From Sterolibacterium sp. (GTDB lineage: Bacteria > Pseudomonadota > Gammaproteobacteria > Burkholderiales > Rhodocyclaceae), in assembly GCA_018061005.1 (NCBI GenBank), contig JAGOVA010000025.1, positions 1 through 37,583 of the forward strand: 37,583 nt of DNA, given 5' to 3'. Under the pieces are notes generated by a model. It was not told where the DNA came from and did not search any database. It worked only from the letters and a program-made list of their open reading frames with translations. The position numbers and the translations under genes were made by a program. Of this stretch, positions 17,670-25,285 are shown piece by piece. Each line of letters starts with the position of its first letter. The first letter of the stretch is position 1.

Positions 17670-17819
17670 AACCAGCAAGTTTACCGCGAAAGTGCTACCT
17701 ACGACTTTCACACTAAAATTCCACATTCATCAAACTGCTGCGAAGCACGTATTTTCCCTGATTAGCAATGAGCATCCGCTAGCACCTCGGGGAAAGACCG
17801 GTGGTGAAGCAGGCCATGG

Positions 17820-17839
17820 TTCCCCGCCTGCGCGGAAAT
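17820..17839. repeat. Degenerate REP/dRS3-like palindrome
   Basis: TTCCCCGCCTGCGCGGAAAT resembles the dispersed palindrome ATTCCCGCCTGCGCGGGAAT known in Neisseria (dRS3) and similar repeats in other betaproteobacteria. It carries two or three mismatches. Only one copy is visible in this window, so repeat status is inferred from the motif. Confidence 0.4.
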
Positions 17840-17927
17840 GACGCACGAGACAGACCATTCTTTCCAATCAGGATGATGTTTGAGTTTGAGGAAGGATAGC
17901 AAAACGATGACAGGGTGGAGTTACCCA

Positions 17928-17955
17928 TTGAAACCCGAGCCCTCGGCGTTACAAT
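17928..17955 (+). promoter_or_regulatory. Sigma-70 promoter for the small exported protein gene
   Basis: TTGAAA (17928-17933) and TACAAT (17950-17955) with a 16-bp spacer; each matches five of six consensus bases. Predicted start is about 17962, followed by AAGGAG (17976-17981) and the ATG at 17989. Confidence 0.6.
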
Positions 17956-17988
17956 CCTGCATATCTGACCTGAATAAGGAGCACCGTC

Positions 17989-18165
17989 ATGTCCCAGTGG
18001 GTTCGTTACATCACGCTACTGATCCTGGCTGGCAGCAGTACGCTGGCGCAGGCCTGCGGCTATACCGGTGGCGTTGGTATGGAAAGCTTTTTCAGTCTGG
18101 GCAGCTTGATCGACATCGCCATTTTCACCCTACTACTCAGTGCCGCAGCCGCTGCTTTTTCGTAA
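17989..18165 (+). CDS. Small exported/membrane protein, 58 residues, unknown family
   Basis: Unrecognised gene. AAGGAG lies 7 bp before the ATG and a good promoter lies upstream. Residues 1-22 look like a signal peptide (VRYITLLILAGSSTLAQA). The mature part would begin with Cys23 in CGYTGGVGMESFF. It has only 36 residues and ends in one hydrophobic segment (LIDIAIFTLLLSAAAAAF). The cleavage context A-Q-A-C is a poor lipobox (Gln at -2), so either ordinary signal cleavage at AQA or lipidation at Cys23 is possible. The stop codon TAA overlaps the GTAA that may be the left end of the IS66 element, so the natural C-terminus may be lost. Codon use looks coding. Confidence 0.65.
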   Translation: MSQWVRYITLLILAGSSTLAQACGYTGGVGMESFFSLGSLIDIAIFTLLLSAAAAAFS

Positions 18166-18249
18166 CAGTTAACCCACCGGCGTACCTCCCATCGAACGCA
18201 CCATACCTAAAACTACTCCCGAGACAAATTACACACGGGAGCAACGGCG

Positions 18250-18561
18250 ATGGCAGAACGAAAGAAGGGCAAGGGATCAAAGCGCAGCCGGCATGAATGG
18301 CGAACCCTCTTGGCCGCATTTGACGGCAGCGGCCTGGGCGTCGACGCCTTCTGTCGGCGCGAAGCCATCAGTGCGGCCAGCCTCTACCGCTGGCGCAATC
18401 TCCTCAACAACGACAGCAAAAGTGGCGAAGCCGCAATCAGCCACCGAGCACCTGCCTTCGTCGAACTGGAACCGCTGAACACGACCGCCCCACAGCGAAC
18501 GCGGATCGAACTCAAGCTCGACCTCGGCGACGGCCTGAGCCTGCATCTGGTACGCGACTAA
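18250..18561 (+). CDS. tnpA: IS66 family accessory protein TnpA
   Basis: A 103-residue IS66 TnpA, the small helix-turn-helix accessory protein of this family. The N-terminal part carries the hallmark pattern HEWRTLLAAFDGSGLGVDAFCRREAISAASLYRWRNLL, followed by a variable linker and a C-terminal strand region (IELKLDLGDGLSLHLVR). ACGGGAGCAACGGCG gives a ribosome-binding site before ATG 18250. Its stop overlaps the tnpB start (TAATG), the normal coupling in IS66. It looks intact but has no transposase to serve here. Confidence 0.88.
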   Translation: MAERKKGKGSKRSRHEWRTLLAAFDGSGLGVDAFCRREAISAASLYRWRNLLNNDSKSGEAAISHRAPAFVELEPLNTTAPQRTRIELKLDLGDGLSLHLVRD

Positions 18562-18680
18562 TGTTCTTCCCCGAAGGCCAGATTCGGGTACATGTCTATG
18601 GCCGCCCGGTCGACATGCGCAAATCCTACGACGGACTCTACGCACTGACACGCCAGGAACCCAGACAAGATCCCCTGAAT
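18561..18680 (+). pseudogene. tnpB: IS66 TnpB, N-terminal fragment
   Basis: The first about 40 residues match IS66 TnpB closely (FFPEGQIRVHVYGRPVDMRK, then SYDGLYALTR and QDPL). After QDPL the similarity to the usual LxGHLFVFxNRR continuation stops abruptly. The frame then runs on to 18794 as antisense of the NERD remnant, giving a meaningless tail. This marks the deletion or recombination junction that removed the rest of the element. Confidence 0.85.
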
Positions 18681-19050
18681 GACCAGTCGTGCGAGCATGG
18701 CGGCATGTTGCACCAGGGTTTGGCGCGCTACGTCATGCCGACGTTTTCCGTAGAGTTTAAACAGGTTGCCTTCAACCAGTTCGACATCGCCTGACTTGAC
18801 TTCCATCAGCAGCATGTTGCCATTGGGTGCGAGAACGACGAGGTCGATTTCGCCTTGCTGGTGCTCGCCCCGATGGGTGCCCTGCCAGGCGACGCTGTGG
18901 AATATTTCGTAGCCTGCGGGGAGAGATTGCTGCAGGCGATCCAGCACATCGAGCTCGCGGTACAGGCCGAGGTCGTGTCGCAGGGTGTCGATTGCCGGTG
19001 AGAGTTGCGCCCTGGCCTGGTGTTTTGGGGTGTATTTGCTGGCGTCAGGT
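18679..19050 (-). pseudogene. NERD (nuclease-related) domain protein, truncated at 3' end and lacking a clear start
   Basis: The minus-strand frame after ruvA encodes a NERD domain: LPAGYEIFHSVAW, then GEIDLVVLAPNGNMLLMEVK, which has the Asp and Glu-x-Lys of the PD-(D/E)xK nuclease fold, then LFKLYGKRRHDVARQTLVQHA. This layout is usual at the N-terminus of larger NERD-helicase proteins. Similarity ends near 18679, where IS66 sequence begins. Sequence that still looks coding (DASKYTPKHQARAQL, DLGLYRELD) extends back to just after the ruvA stop, with no ATG. The first usable start is GTG at 18945-18947, inside the domain. It is most simply a decayed gene; its C-terminal part is gone. Confidence 0.75.
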
Positions 19051-19635
19051 TCAGGCTTTGGACAGCTGCTTCAAGGCCAGGCGGATGCCTTCAGAGACGG
19101 CGACCCCTTCAGGCAGGGTTTTCAGCGCGGGCAGGGCTTCGCGTTCGCTGTAGCCTAGTGCCATCAGGGCATTGAGAATGTCATCGGCGGGAACGGGTTC
19201 AGCCATGCCGGTTTGTGGGGTGCTGCTCGCCGTTTTTGGCAGGCGGTCGCGCAATTCGAGCAGCAGACGCTCGGCCGTTTTTTTACCGATACCGGGGATC
19301 TTGACCAGTCGCCCGGCTTCCTGCAGGGTGACGGCTTGTGCCAGTTCGCGCACCGAAAGGCCGGAGAGCACGGCCAGTGCGATGCGCGCGCCTACACCGC
19401 TGATTTTCAGCAGCTGGCGAAAGGCTGCGCGCTCGTCTTCGGTGAGAAAGCCATACAGATAATGGCCGTCTTCGCGCACGATCATCTGGATTTGCAGCGC
19501 CACCTTGTCTCCCGCTGCGGGCAGGTGGTAGAAGGTACTCATCGGCACGTCGATTTCATAACCGACACCGCCGACATCGAGCAGGATTTGGGGTGGGTTC
19601 TTTGCGGCGAGGATGCCCGTCAGGCGACCGATCAT
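19051..19635 (-). CDS. ruvA: Holliday junction branch migration protein RuvA
   Basis: Tetrameric junction-binding subunit of the RuvAB motor. It is 194 residues in three domains: an N-terminal OB fold ([31 protein letters not shown]), a double helix-hairpin-helix region ([19 protein letters not shown] and [23 protein letters not shown]), and a C-terminal RuvB-binding domain ([18 protein letters not shown]). The start at 19633-19635 is preceded by AAGGAA. It follows ruvC by 19 bp. The expected next gene, ruvB, is displaced by 1.4 kb. Confidence 0.97.
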   Translation of the reverse strand: MIGRLTGILAAKNPPQILLDVGGVGYEIDVPMSTFYHLPAAGDKVALQIQMIVREDGHYLYGFLTEDERAAFRQLLKISGVGARIALAVLSGLSVRELAQAVTLQEAGRLVKIPGIGKKTAERLLLELRDRLPKTASSTPQTGMAEPVPADDILNALMALGYSEREALPALKTLPEGVAVSEGIRLALKQLSKA

Positions 19636-19654
19636 GTGTGTTTCCTTAAAGAGT

Positions 19655-20206
19655 TCAAAGCAGCCGACCGCCACGCACGCGTCGTCCGGCCGTGGCCAGC
19701 ATCCCCAACCCTTGCCCGCCATGGGCATGGCAGATCGCGCAGGCCAGCGCGTCGGCGGCATCCGCACCGGGCGCGCCATCGAGTGCGAGCAGTTTTTGCA
19801 CCATGTGGCTGACCTGTTCCTTGGCGGCCTTGCCATGCCCCACCACCGCCTGCTTGATCTGCAGGGCCGTGTATTCAGCCACCGGCAGCCCGGCCAGCAC
19901 CAGTGCGCTTATGGCTGCACCGCGCGCCTGGCCGAGCAGCAGGGTGGATTGTGGATTGACGTTCACGAACACTTTTTCAATCGCGGTTTGTTGCGGTTGA
20001 TAGGTGGCGATGATTTCCGCCATGCCGTCGAGGATGATTTTCAGGCGGGCGGGTAGATCTTCGCTGCCCGGTTCCTGACTCGCCCGAACCCCCGCACCGG
20101 TGGTGCGGATGCAGCCGCTGCCGATGTAATGCAGGCGGCTACCCTGTTTTTCGATGAGACCAAAGCCGGTCACGCGCAAGCCGGGGTCGATACCAAGGAT
20201 ACGCAT
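19655..20206 (-). CDS. ruvC: Crossover junction endodeoxyribonuclease RuvC
   Basis: Holliday junction resolvase of the RNase H fold. It is 183 residues. Catalytic acids Asp7, Glu77, Asp149 and Asp152 are all present (GIDPG, IEKVF, ADAADAL). The Asp7-Glu spacing is 11 residues longer than in E. coli RuvC, while the Glu-Asp spacing is the same. The extra residues fall between GSGCIRT and DLPARLK (about 36-49, [14 protein letters not shown]). It lies 24 bp after yebC and before ruvA, the usual yebC-ruvC-ruvA order. Confidence 0.97.
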   Translation of the reverse strand: MRILGIDPGLRVTGFGLIEKQGSRLHYIGSGCIRTTGAGVRASQEPGSEDLPARLKIILDGMAEIIATYQPQQTAIEKVFVNVNPQSTLLLGQARGAAISALVLAGLPVAEYTALQIKQAVVGHGKAAKEQVSHMVQKLLALDGAPGADAADALACAICHAHGGQGLGMLATAGRRVRGGRLL

Positions 20207-20230
20207 GCGGATGGTGGGTGCGGTGGCCGA

Positions 20231-20962
20231 TCAGTCCTGATCCTCGATCACCGCGTTGGTATACACCTCCTGCACATCGTCGAGCGCGTCGAGCGCGTCA
20301 AGGAGTTTCTGCATTTTGATTGCGTCGTCCCCGGTGTACAGATTTTCGGTGGCAGGCTTCATGGTCACTTCACCCAGCTCCGTTGTAAAACCGGCTTTTT
20401 CCAGGGCTTCCTTGACGGCGACAAACTCATTGGGCGGGGTCAAGACTTCAATCGAGCCATCTTCGTTGGTCAGCACGTCCTCAGCCCCTGCTTCGAGTGC
20501 GGCTTCCATCAGGGCATCTTCGCTGGTGCCAGGCGCAAAAATCAGCTGACCGCAATGTTTGAACAGGAAAGCCACCGAACCATCCGTGCCCAGATTGCCG
20601 CCATTTTTGTTGAAGGCATGACGCACATCGGCGACGGTACGCACCTTGTTATCGGTCAAACAATCGACGATTACCGCGGCACCGTTGATGCCATAGCCTT
20701 CGTAGCGGATTTCCTCGTAATTCACGCCTTCCAGTTCGCCCGTGCCGCGCTTGATGGCGTTCTTGATGTTATCGGCCGGCATGTTCTCGGCCTTGGCACG
20801 ATCCACGGCCAGGCGCAGGCGCGGATTGAAATTCATGTCACCGCCGGCCATTTTTGCGGCGACAGTGATTTCTTTAATGAGTTTGGTGAACACCTTGCCG
20901 CGCTTGACATCCTGCCGCCCCTTGCGATGCTGGATGTTGGCCCATTTGGAATGACCTGCCAT
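20231..20962 (-). CDS. yebC: YebC/PmpR family regulatory protein
   Basis: TACO1/YebC family, implicated in DNA-binding regulation and in relief of ribosome stalling at proline-rich stretches. It is 243 residues, the standard length. The start [18 protein letters not shown] is nearly invariant in the family. [32 protein letters not shown] and the [22 protein letters not shown]-type block also fit. It heads the yebC-ruvC-ruvA unit. A 140-bp gap upstream separates it from the SDR gene, with only weak promoter candidates (a TAGAAT -10 near 21030). Confidence 0.96.
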   Translation of the reverse strand: MAGHSKWANIQHRKGRQDVKRGKVFTKLIKEITVAAKMAGGDMNFNPRLRLAVDRAKAENMPADNIKNAIKRGTGELEGVNYEEIRYEGYGINGAAVIVDCLTDNKVRTVADVRHAFNKNGGNLGTDGSVAFLFKHCGQLIFAPGTSEDALMEAALEAGAEDVLTNEDGSIEVLTPPNEFVAVKEALEKAGFTTELGEVTMKPATENLYTGDDAIKMQKLLDALDALDDVQEVYTNAVIEDQD

Positions 20963-21102
20963 GATCGTGCCCCTTCTTACCCGTAACAAATCCGGCCAGA
21001 CAGCAAAGCGACGGCCGACAAAGGGGGAATTCTAACAGCCTGCCGTCACTGAACCGACGACCGCGCATGTCAATACGTATCGATGCGTATCAATTCTGCG
21101 CC

Positions 21103-21858
21103 TCAAACGATAATGGTTCCGCCATCCACATGAATGTTTTGCCCGGTGATCCAGCGCCCATCCGGAGAAACCAGCGCGGCGACGCCATCAGCAACGTCTT
21201 CTGGCTGCCCCAGCCGTTTCATCGCAGCCAGACTCGCGCCCACCTTGCGGAGCATGGCTGCATCGCCCCCTTCGAGCATCGGCGTATCCGTCATACCCGG
21301 TGAAACGATATTCACCGTTACGCCACGCGGTGCCAGTTCGCGTGCCAGCACTTTGGAAAAAGCCTCCAGCGCAGCCTTGCTGCCGGCATACAACGCCATG
21401 CCTTCGCTGTTGGCGACGGTGATGCCGCTGGAGATATTCACGATGCGCCCGCCCGCCTCGATGCAACGCGCGGCTTCGCGACACATCATGAAAGTGCCGC
21501 GTGCATTGACGCTGAATATCTGGTCATACGCCGCCATGCTGATATTCTCAAACGACTTCATGTGACCGATGCCCGCATTGTTGATGAGCACATCGAGCCG
21601 CCCATAACACGCCTGCACGGCCGCAAACAGCGACTGCACATCAGTTTCTTCTGCAATATTGGCACGCAACGCGCAGGCCGTGCCCCCAGCAGCTTCGATG
21701 CTGGCCACCGTCTGCCGCGCACCTTCGGCCGAACGCGACCAGACCACGACAACTTTCAAGCCGTCCCGCGCCAGACGCAGGCAGATGGCACGGCCGATGC
21801 CTGTGCCTCCGCCACTGACCAATGCGACACGTTGTATCGAAGAGGGCGTGTTATTCAT
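21103..21858 (-). CDS. Short-chain dehydrogenase/reductase (SDR, classical type)
   Basis: A 251-residue NAD(P)H-dependent oxidoreductase with the Rossmann fold. Visible motifs are the cofactor loop GGGTGIG (16-22), NNAG, the catalytic Ser in NISSG, and the YxxxK pair in YAGSK. The C-terminal MTDTPML and WITGQNIHVDGG resemble the FabG/3-oxoacyl reductase branch. An Arg/Ser after the second strand (WSRSAEG) hints at NADP(H). The substrate cannot be told from sequence. The chromosomal fabG usually sits in a fab cluster, so this is more likely a paralogue. AAGGAA precedes the ATG. It is divergent from the 21946 gene. Confidence 0.9.
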   Translation of the reverse strand: MNNTPSSIQRVALVSGGGTGIGRAICLRLARDGLKVVVVWSRSAEGARQTVASIEAAGGTACALRANIAEETDVQSLFAAVQACYGRLDVLINNAGIGHMKSFENISMAAYDQIFSVNARGTFMMCREAARCIEAGGRIVNISSGITVANSEGMALYAGSKAALEAFSKVLARELAPRGVTVNIVSPGMTDTPMLEGGDAAMLRKVGASLAAMKRLGQPEDVADGVAALVSPDGRWITGQNIHVDGGTIIV

Positions 21859-21945
21859 GACCGTTCCTTATAATTGCTGACTTGCCGCTCAGGTAAGATG
21901 GCGAAGTTTTGCTAATGTTTTCCAGCCCACTTCAAGGAGCAGATT

Positions 21946-22191
21946 ATGAGCCCTATCGAACCCGCACAAAACCGCACACGCGTCGCCATTCTCACCAGCA
22001 GCTTTCAGATCAAAGGTTATGTGGAACTGATGCCCGGCGCGCGCATTACGGATCTGATGAACGGTGCCAAGGATTTTGTGGCCGTCACGGATGCCGAGGT
22101 TTTTGAAATCGGCAGCAATACACGCCATGTGGTGAGCGCGCCTTTCATCAACGTCTGCCGGGCGCATGTCCAGATTATCGCGCCACTCTGA
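21946..22191 (+). CDS. Small conserved-looking protein of unknown function (81 residues)
   Basis: An 81-residue soluble protein with no signal peptide or membrane segment. The pattern alternates short strands (RVAILTSSFQIKGYVELMP, FVAVTDAEVFEI, FINVCRAHVQIIAP) with a helix (ITDLMNG), suggesting a small beta barrel. The layout reminds me of DUF6812-type proteins, but I could not check this. A strong AAGGAG (21934-21939) lies before the ATG. The thioesterase gene begins 20 bp downstream, so the two probably form an operon. No function is proposed. Confidence 0.8.
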   Translation: MSPIEPAQNRTRVAILTSSFQIKGYVELMPGARITDLMNGAKDFVAVTDAEVFEIGSNTRHVVSAPFINVCRAHVQIIAPL

Positions 22192-22210
22192 ACACCTCCT
22201 TGATGACATC

Positions 22211-22915
22211 ATGAGCCCACACAAAAAAGCAGATTCCTACCGTCAATCCGACAGCAGCGTCACAGTGGCCTTTCCCGAACCGACCGGCAGTACTGAAATG
22301 CAACATGAAAAACGTCGCGCCGGTGCTGCACTCCGCCGCATCATCGACGGCATCATCATGAAGCACCCCGAAGTCAGCACCCTCTCCACCTGTGCAGAAC
22401 AACTTGAAGCCATCGCCGCCACGCTGGAAGCCATGCCGGACAAGCCCGCACGCACCAGCTTCGGCCATCGGATGAAGCCCGAAGATGTACGCGACTTTCT
22501 CGAATTCAGCCCGCTGGTGGGTCACGCCAACCCCATCGCGCCACCCCTGGAAATCTGGGTTGCCAATGGTCGCGCACACGGCCGGGTGAGCTTTGGCCGC
22601 TGCTTTGAGGGCGCACCAGGGGTCGTTCATGGCGGCTATGTGGCCGCAGTGTTCGACGAATTACTGGGTTTTGTGCAAGGTTTTGCCGAACAGCCAGGCA
22701 TGACGGGAACGCTCACCATCACCTATCGCGCCCCCACGCCCTTGCTCACCGAGCTGAAACTGGAAGGGGTGCTTGAAGGCACGGAAGGCCGCAAAATACA
22801 TACCGTGGGACGAATCTTTTCTGGCGAAACCTTGCTGGCCGAGGCGCGCGGCGTATTCATTACCCTGACTGAAAACCAGTACGCCATGGTCGCCGCGATG
22901 CAAAGCGAGCCGTGA
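22211..22915 (+). CDS. PaaI-like hotdog-fold thioesterase
   Basis: A 234-residue protein with an N-terminal helical extension of about 90 residues and a C-terminal 4HBT/PaaI-type hotdog domain. The diagnostic string is FGRCFEGAPGVVHGGYVAAVFDELLG, where the HGG loop and following Asp/Glu form the acyl-CoA thioesterase active site. It continues with GTLTITYRAPTPL and ARGVFITL. The substrate is unknown. The ATG at 22211 is chosen by position after the upstream gene; an in-frame ATG at 22166 would overlap it. Neither has a clear Shine-Dalgarno sequence. It ends before the rplQ terminator. Confidence 0.82.
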   Translation: MSPHKKADSYRQSDSSVTVAFPEPTGSTEMQHEKRRAGAALRRIIDGIIMKHPEVSTLSTCAEQLEAIAATLEAMPDKPARTSFGHRMKPEDVRDFLEFSPLVGHANPIAPPLEIWVANGRAHGRVSFGRCFEGAPGVVHGGYVAAVFDELLGFVQGFAEQPGMTGTLTITYRAPTPLLTELKLEGVLEGTEGRKIHTVGRIFSGETLLAEARGVFITLTENQYAMVAAMQSEP

Positions 22916-22992
22916 CTCGCATTTTCGCCTGGTGGTATACGGTTCCACCCCCGCGGCTCCACCCCCTGAAAAACACCTGCACCGTCGTGACG

Positions 22993-23020
22993 AAAAAAAA
23001 GCCGGGCTGACCCGGCTTTT
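22993..23020 (-). terminator. Intrinsic terminator of the ribosomal protein superoperon
   Basis: AAAAGCCGGG (22997-23006), loop CTGA, then CCCGGCTTTT (23011-23020). Read on the minus strand, the 10-bp stem is followed by further T residues (eight in all, 22993-23000 on the plus strand). It lies 34 bp after the rplQ stop codon. The convergent thioesterase gene could use it from the other side, with a shorter T run. Confidence 0.9.
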
Positions 23021-23053
23021 AATGACTGCAACAAGCATCCAACCATCCGACGA

Positions 23054-23443
23054 TCAGGCAGCCACAGCGGGCGATTCTTCCTGATCCGGTTGATCGAGCA
23101 GTTGCACCAGTGCCATCGGTGCATTGTCACCATCACGGAAACCGATCTTCAGGATACGAAGATAACCACCGTTCCGGTTGGCAAAACGCGGACCCAGTTC
23201 GTCGAACAGCTTGACAACCATTTCGCGATCACGCAAGCGATCGAAAGCCAGACGACGATTAGCCAAGCTGGGCTTCTTGCCCAGAGTAATCATCGGCTCG
23301 GCCACGCGGCGCAGTTCCTTGGCCTTGGGCAGGGTGGTTTTGATGGTTTCATGACGCAACAGCGAGTTGGTCATGTTGCGAAGCATCGCCAGGCGATGCG
23401 ATGAAGTGCGATTCAGCTTACGCAAGCCGTTACCGTGACGCAT
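23054..23443 (-). CDS. rplQ: 50S ribosomal protein L17
   Basis: Large-subunit protein near the exit tunnel, 129 residues. [20 protein letters not shown] is the invariant L17 start, and [23 protein letters not shown] is also diagnostic. A short acidic/alanine tail ([12 protein letters not shown]) extends past the core. It is the last gene of the superoperon, 75 bp after rpoA, and is followed by the terminator at 22993-23020. Confidence 0.97.
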   Translation of the reverse strand: MRHGNGLRKLNRTSSHRLAMLRNMTNSLLRHETIKTTLPKAKELRRVAEPMITLGKKPSLANRRLAFDRLRDREMVVKLFDELGPRFANRNGGYLRILKIGFRDGDNAPMALVQLLDQPDQEESPAVAA

Positions 23444-23518
23444 GATATTTTCCTCTGGTTTGTGCGGCCACTGCTCAAGGCGGGTGGCCGGTTGATCGTT
23501 ATGGGGAGGGGTTAAAAA

Positions 23519-24505
23519 TCAGGAAATCTTTTCGAGACCCAAGCCTTGCGGCGGCCAGTTCTCAATCTTCATGCCCAGTGCAAGCCCACGCGAAGCCAGA
23601 ACTTCCTTGATTTCGTTGAGTGACTTGCGACCCAGATTCGGGGTCTTGAGCAGTTCAGGTTCGGTGCGCTGAATCAGATCGCCGATGTAATAAATGTTCT
23701 CGGCTTTCAGGCAGTTAGCCGAACGCACGGTCAGTTCCAGATCATCCACCGAGCGCAGCAGCAGCGGATCCACCGCAGCTTGCTTGGGCATTTCAGCAGA
23801 GGTCGGCGTACCTTCAAGATCCGCAAAAATCGACAACTGATCCATCAAAACGCGCGCGGCATAACGCACGGCTTCTTCAGGATCAATCGCACCGTTGGTT
23901 TCAATGTCCATGACCAGTTTGTCAAGGTCGGTGCGCTGTTCGACGCGCGCCGCTTCAACCGCGTAGCTGACGCGACGCACCGGGCTGTAAGAAGCATCCA
24001 GCACCACATGGCCAATCGCACGCGACTCTTTGTCATTCGGGCGCACCGATGCGGGCTCGTAACCGCGACCTGCTTCAATCTTGATCTGCATATCCAGCTT
24101 GCCGCCAGGCGCCACGTGGGCGATGACATGATCCGGATTGATGATTTCGACATCATGGGTGACTTCGATATCCCCCGCCTTGACCACACCTTCCGTATGA
24201 CGGGAGAGGCTCAGAACGGCTTCGCTGCGATTATGCAGCTTAAGGACGACACCCTTGATATTCAGCAGGATATCCACGACATCTTCGCGCACGCCATCCA
24301 GCGTTGAATACTCGTGCAACACGCCTTCGATCTTGGCCGAAGTCGGCGCAAATCCGGGCATCGATGAAAGCAAGATGCGGCGCAGGGCATTACCCAGCGT
24401 ATGTCCATAGCCTCGCTCAAACGGCTCCATGACGACACGCGCATGCACCGGAGAAAGGGTTTGTACATCAATATGTTTCGGTTTGAGAAGTGCGCTGCTT
24501 TGCAT
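23519..24505 (-). CDS. rpoA: DNA-directed RNA polymerase subunit alpha
   Basis: Alpha subunit, 328 residues. The N-terminal assembly domain includes [24 protein letters not shown], and [23 protein letters not shown] follows. A linker leads to the C-terminal domain that contacts UP elements and activators ([54 protein letters not shown]). ATG at 24503-24505 is chosen because AGAAGGA lies 6 bp before it; the ATG two codons earlier (24511) directly abuts that ribosome-binding site. It lies between rpsD and rplQ. Confidence 0.97.
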   Translation of the reverse strand: MQSSALLKPKHIDVQTLSPVHARVVMEPFERGYGHTLGNALRRILLSSMPGFAPTSAKIEGVLHEYSTLDGVREDVVDILLNIKGVVLKLHNRSEAVLSLSRHTEGVVKAGDIEVTHDVEIINPDHVIAHVAPGGKLDMQIKIEAGRGYEPASVRPNDKESRAIGHVVLDASYSPVRRVSYAVEAARVEQRTDLDKLVMDIETNGAIDPEEAVRYAARVLMDQLSIFADLEGTPTSAEMPKQAAVDPLLLRSVDDLELTVRSANCLKAENIYYIGDLIQRTEPELLKTPNLGRKSLNEIKEVLASRGLALGMKIENWPPQGLGLEKIS

Positions 24506-24609
24506 CTGCATTCCTTCTTTTGTTGGCGCTCAAATAGGACAAGGTGCGCCACCGGCGCACCTCAATCCGTGACCATCGCGGCAGGCAGACCCGCCACGAT
24601 GTCTATGGT

Positions 24610-25239
24610 TTAGCGCGAATAAAGTTCGACGATCAGGCCTTCATTGATCGTTGCGGGCAACTCGGTGCGCTGCGGATAGGACTTGAAAGTCCCCTTGCCC
24701 GCCTTGATATCCACTTCGATCCACTCAGGGAAGCCACGCGACTCAGCTGCTGCAAGCGCTGCCTTGACACGCAGGTGGTTACGCGAGGCATCCGTCAGTT
24801 GAATGACATCGCCCGGACGCACAGTGTACGAAGGAATATTCACACGACGGCCATTGACCAGCAGCCCATTGTGGCGAACAACCTGGCGCGACTCGGCACG
24901 CGAACCACCGAAACCCATCCGGAAAGCCACGGCATCCAGACGACCTTCGAGCAGTTGCAGCAGGTTCTCACCCGTCTGACCCTTGCGGCGATCTGCTTCA
25001 GCAAAGGTTTTACGGAATTGACGCTCAAGTACGCCATAAATACGACGTACTTTCTGCTTTTCACGCAACTGCGTGCCATAACCGGACAGACGCTGACCCG
25101 ATTTCTGACCATGTTGGCCCGGAGCATAAGCACGGCGCTCCACGGAGCACTTGTCGGTAAAACATTTTTCCGCCTTCAAAAACAGCTTTTCGCCTTCGCG
25201 ACGGCACTGGCGGCACTTGGGATCCAGATTGCGGGCCAC
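24610..25239 (-). CDS. rpsD: 30S ribosomal protein S4 (zinc-cysteine type)
   Basis: Primary 16S rRNA-binding protein, 209 residues. The N-terminus [20 protein letters not shown], with later Cys in EKCFTDKC, gives a four-cysteine zinc-type knuckle that E. coli S4 lacks. The S4 RNA-binding domain is at 97-160 ([26 protein letters not shown]). The start codon is GTG (25237-25239), with AAGGAG 6 bp upstream. In E. coli S4 autoregulates the alpha operon; whether it does so here is not visible. It precedes rpoA. Confidence 0.97.
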   Translation of the reverse strand: MARNLDPKCRQCRREGEKLFLKAEKCFTDKCSVERRAYAPGQHGQKSGQRLSGYGTQLREKQKVRRIYGVLERQFRKTFAEADRRKGQTGENLLQLLEGRLDAVAFRMGFGGSRAESRQVVRHNGLLVNGRRVNIPSYTVRPGDVIQLTDASRNHLRVKAALAAAESRGFPEWIEVDIKAGKGTFKSYPQRTELPATINEGLIVELYSR

Positions 25240-25285
25240 AATTTACTCCTTGAATTCTGTAAATCCCTACGGATAAAACCGTAGG

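Larger units (their letters stand above)
17670..17988. other. 319-bp non-coding stretch beyond ruvB
   Basis: No protein-coding gene is supported here. It contains the 5' region of ruvB on the minus strand, a degenerate palindromic repeat (17820-17839), and the promoter and ribosome-binding site of the small plus-strand gene that starts at 17989. CGGGGAA (17788-17794) can also pair with TTCCCCG (17820-17826). Confidence 0.6.
18162..18680 (+). mobile_element. Truncated IS66-family insertion sequence
   Basis: The fragment keeps tnpA and the first 39-41 codons of tnpB in the normal order, but tnpC (the DDE transposase) and the right end are missing. The left boundary is placed at GTAA (18162), since IS66-family ends commonly begin GTAA; the inverted repeat cannot be confirmed without its partner. 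The right boundary is where TnpB similarity stops (about 18677-18684) and NERD-protein sequence begins on the other strand. It cannot move by itself. Confidence 0.75.

Noticed and set aside
17880-18296. 138-codon plus-strand frame overlapping the small exported protein gene
   Set aside because: It is out of frame with the gene that has the promoter, AAGGAG and signal peptide, and it runs into the IS66 end; no domain is recognisable.
18558-18678. C-terminal continuation of the NERD frame into the IS66 sequence
   Set aside because: This part is the antisense of tnpB, so it is a chance extension and not protein sequence of the NERD family.
24506-24511. Upstream ATG of rpoA
   Set aside because: The ribosome-binding site AGAAGGA directly abuts it, leaving no spacing; the ATG at 24505 has the proper 6-bp gap. 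The same reasoning was applied to rplV (34233 against 34227).
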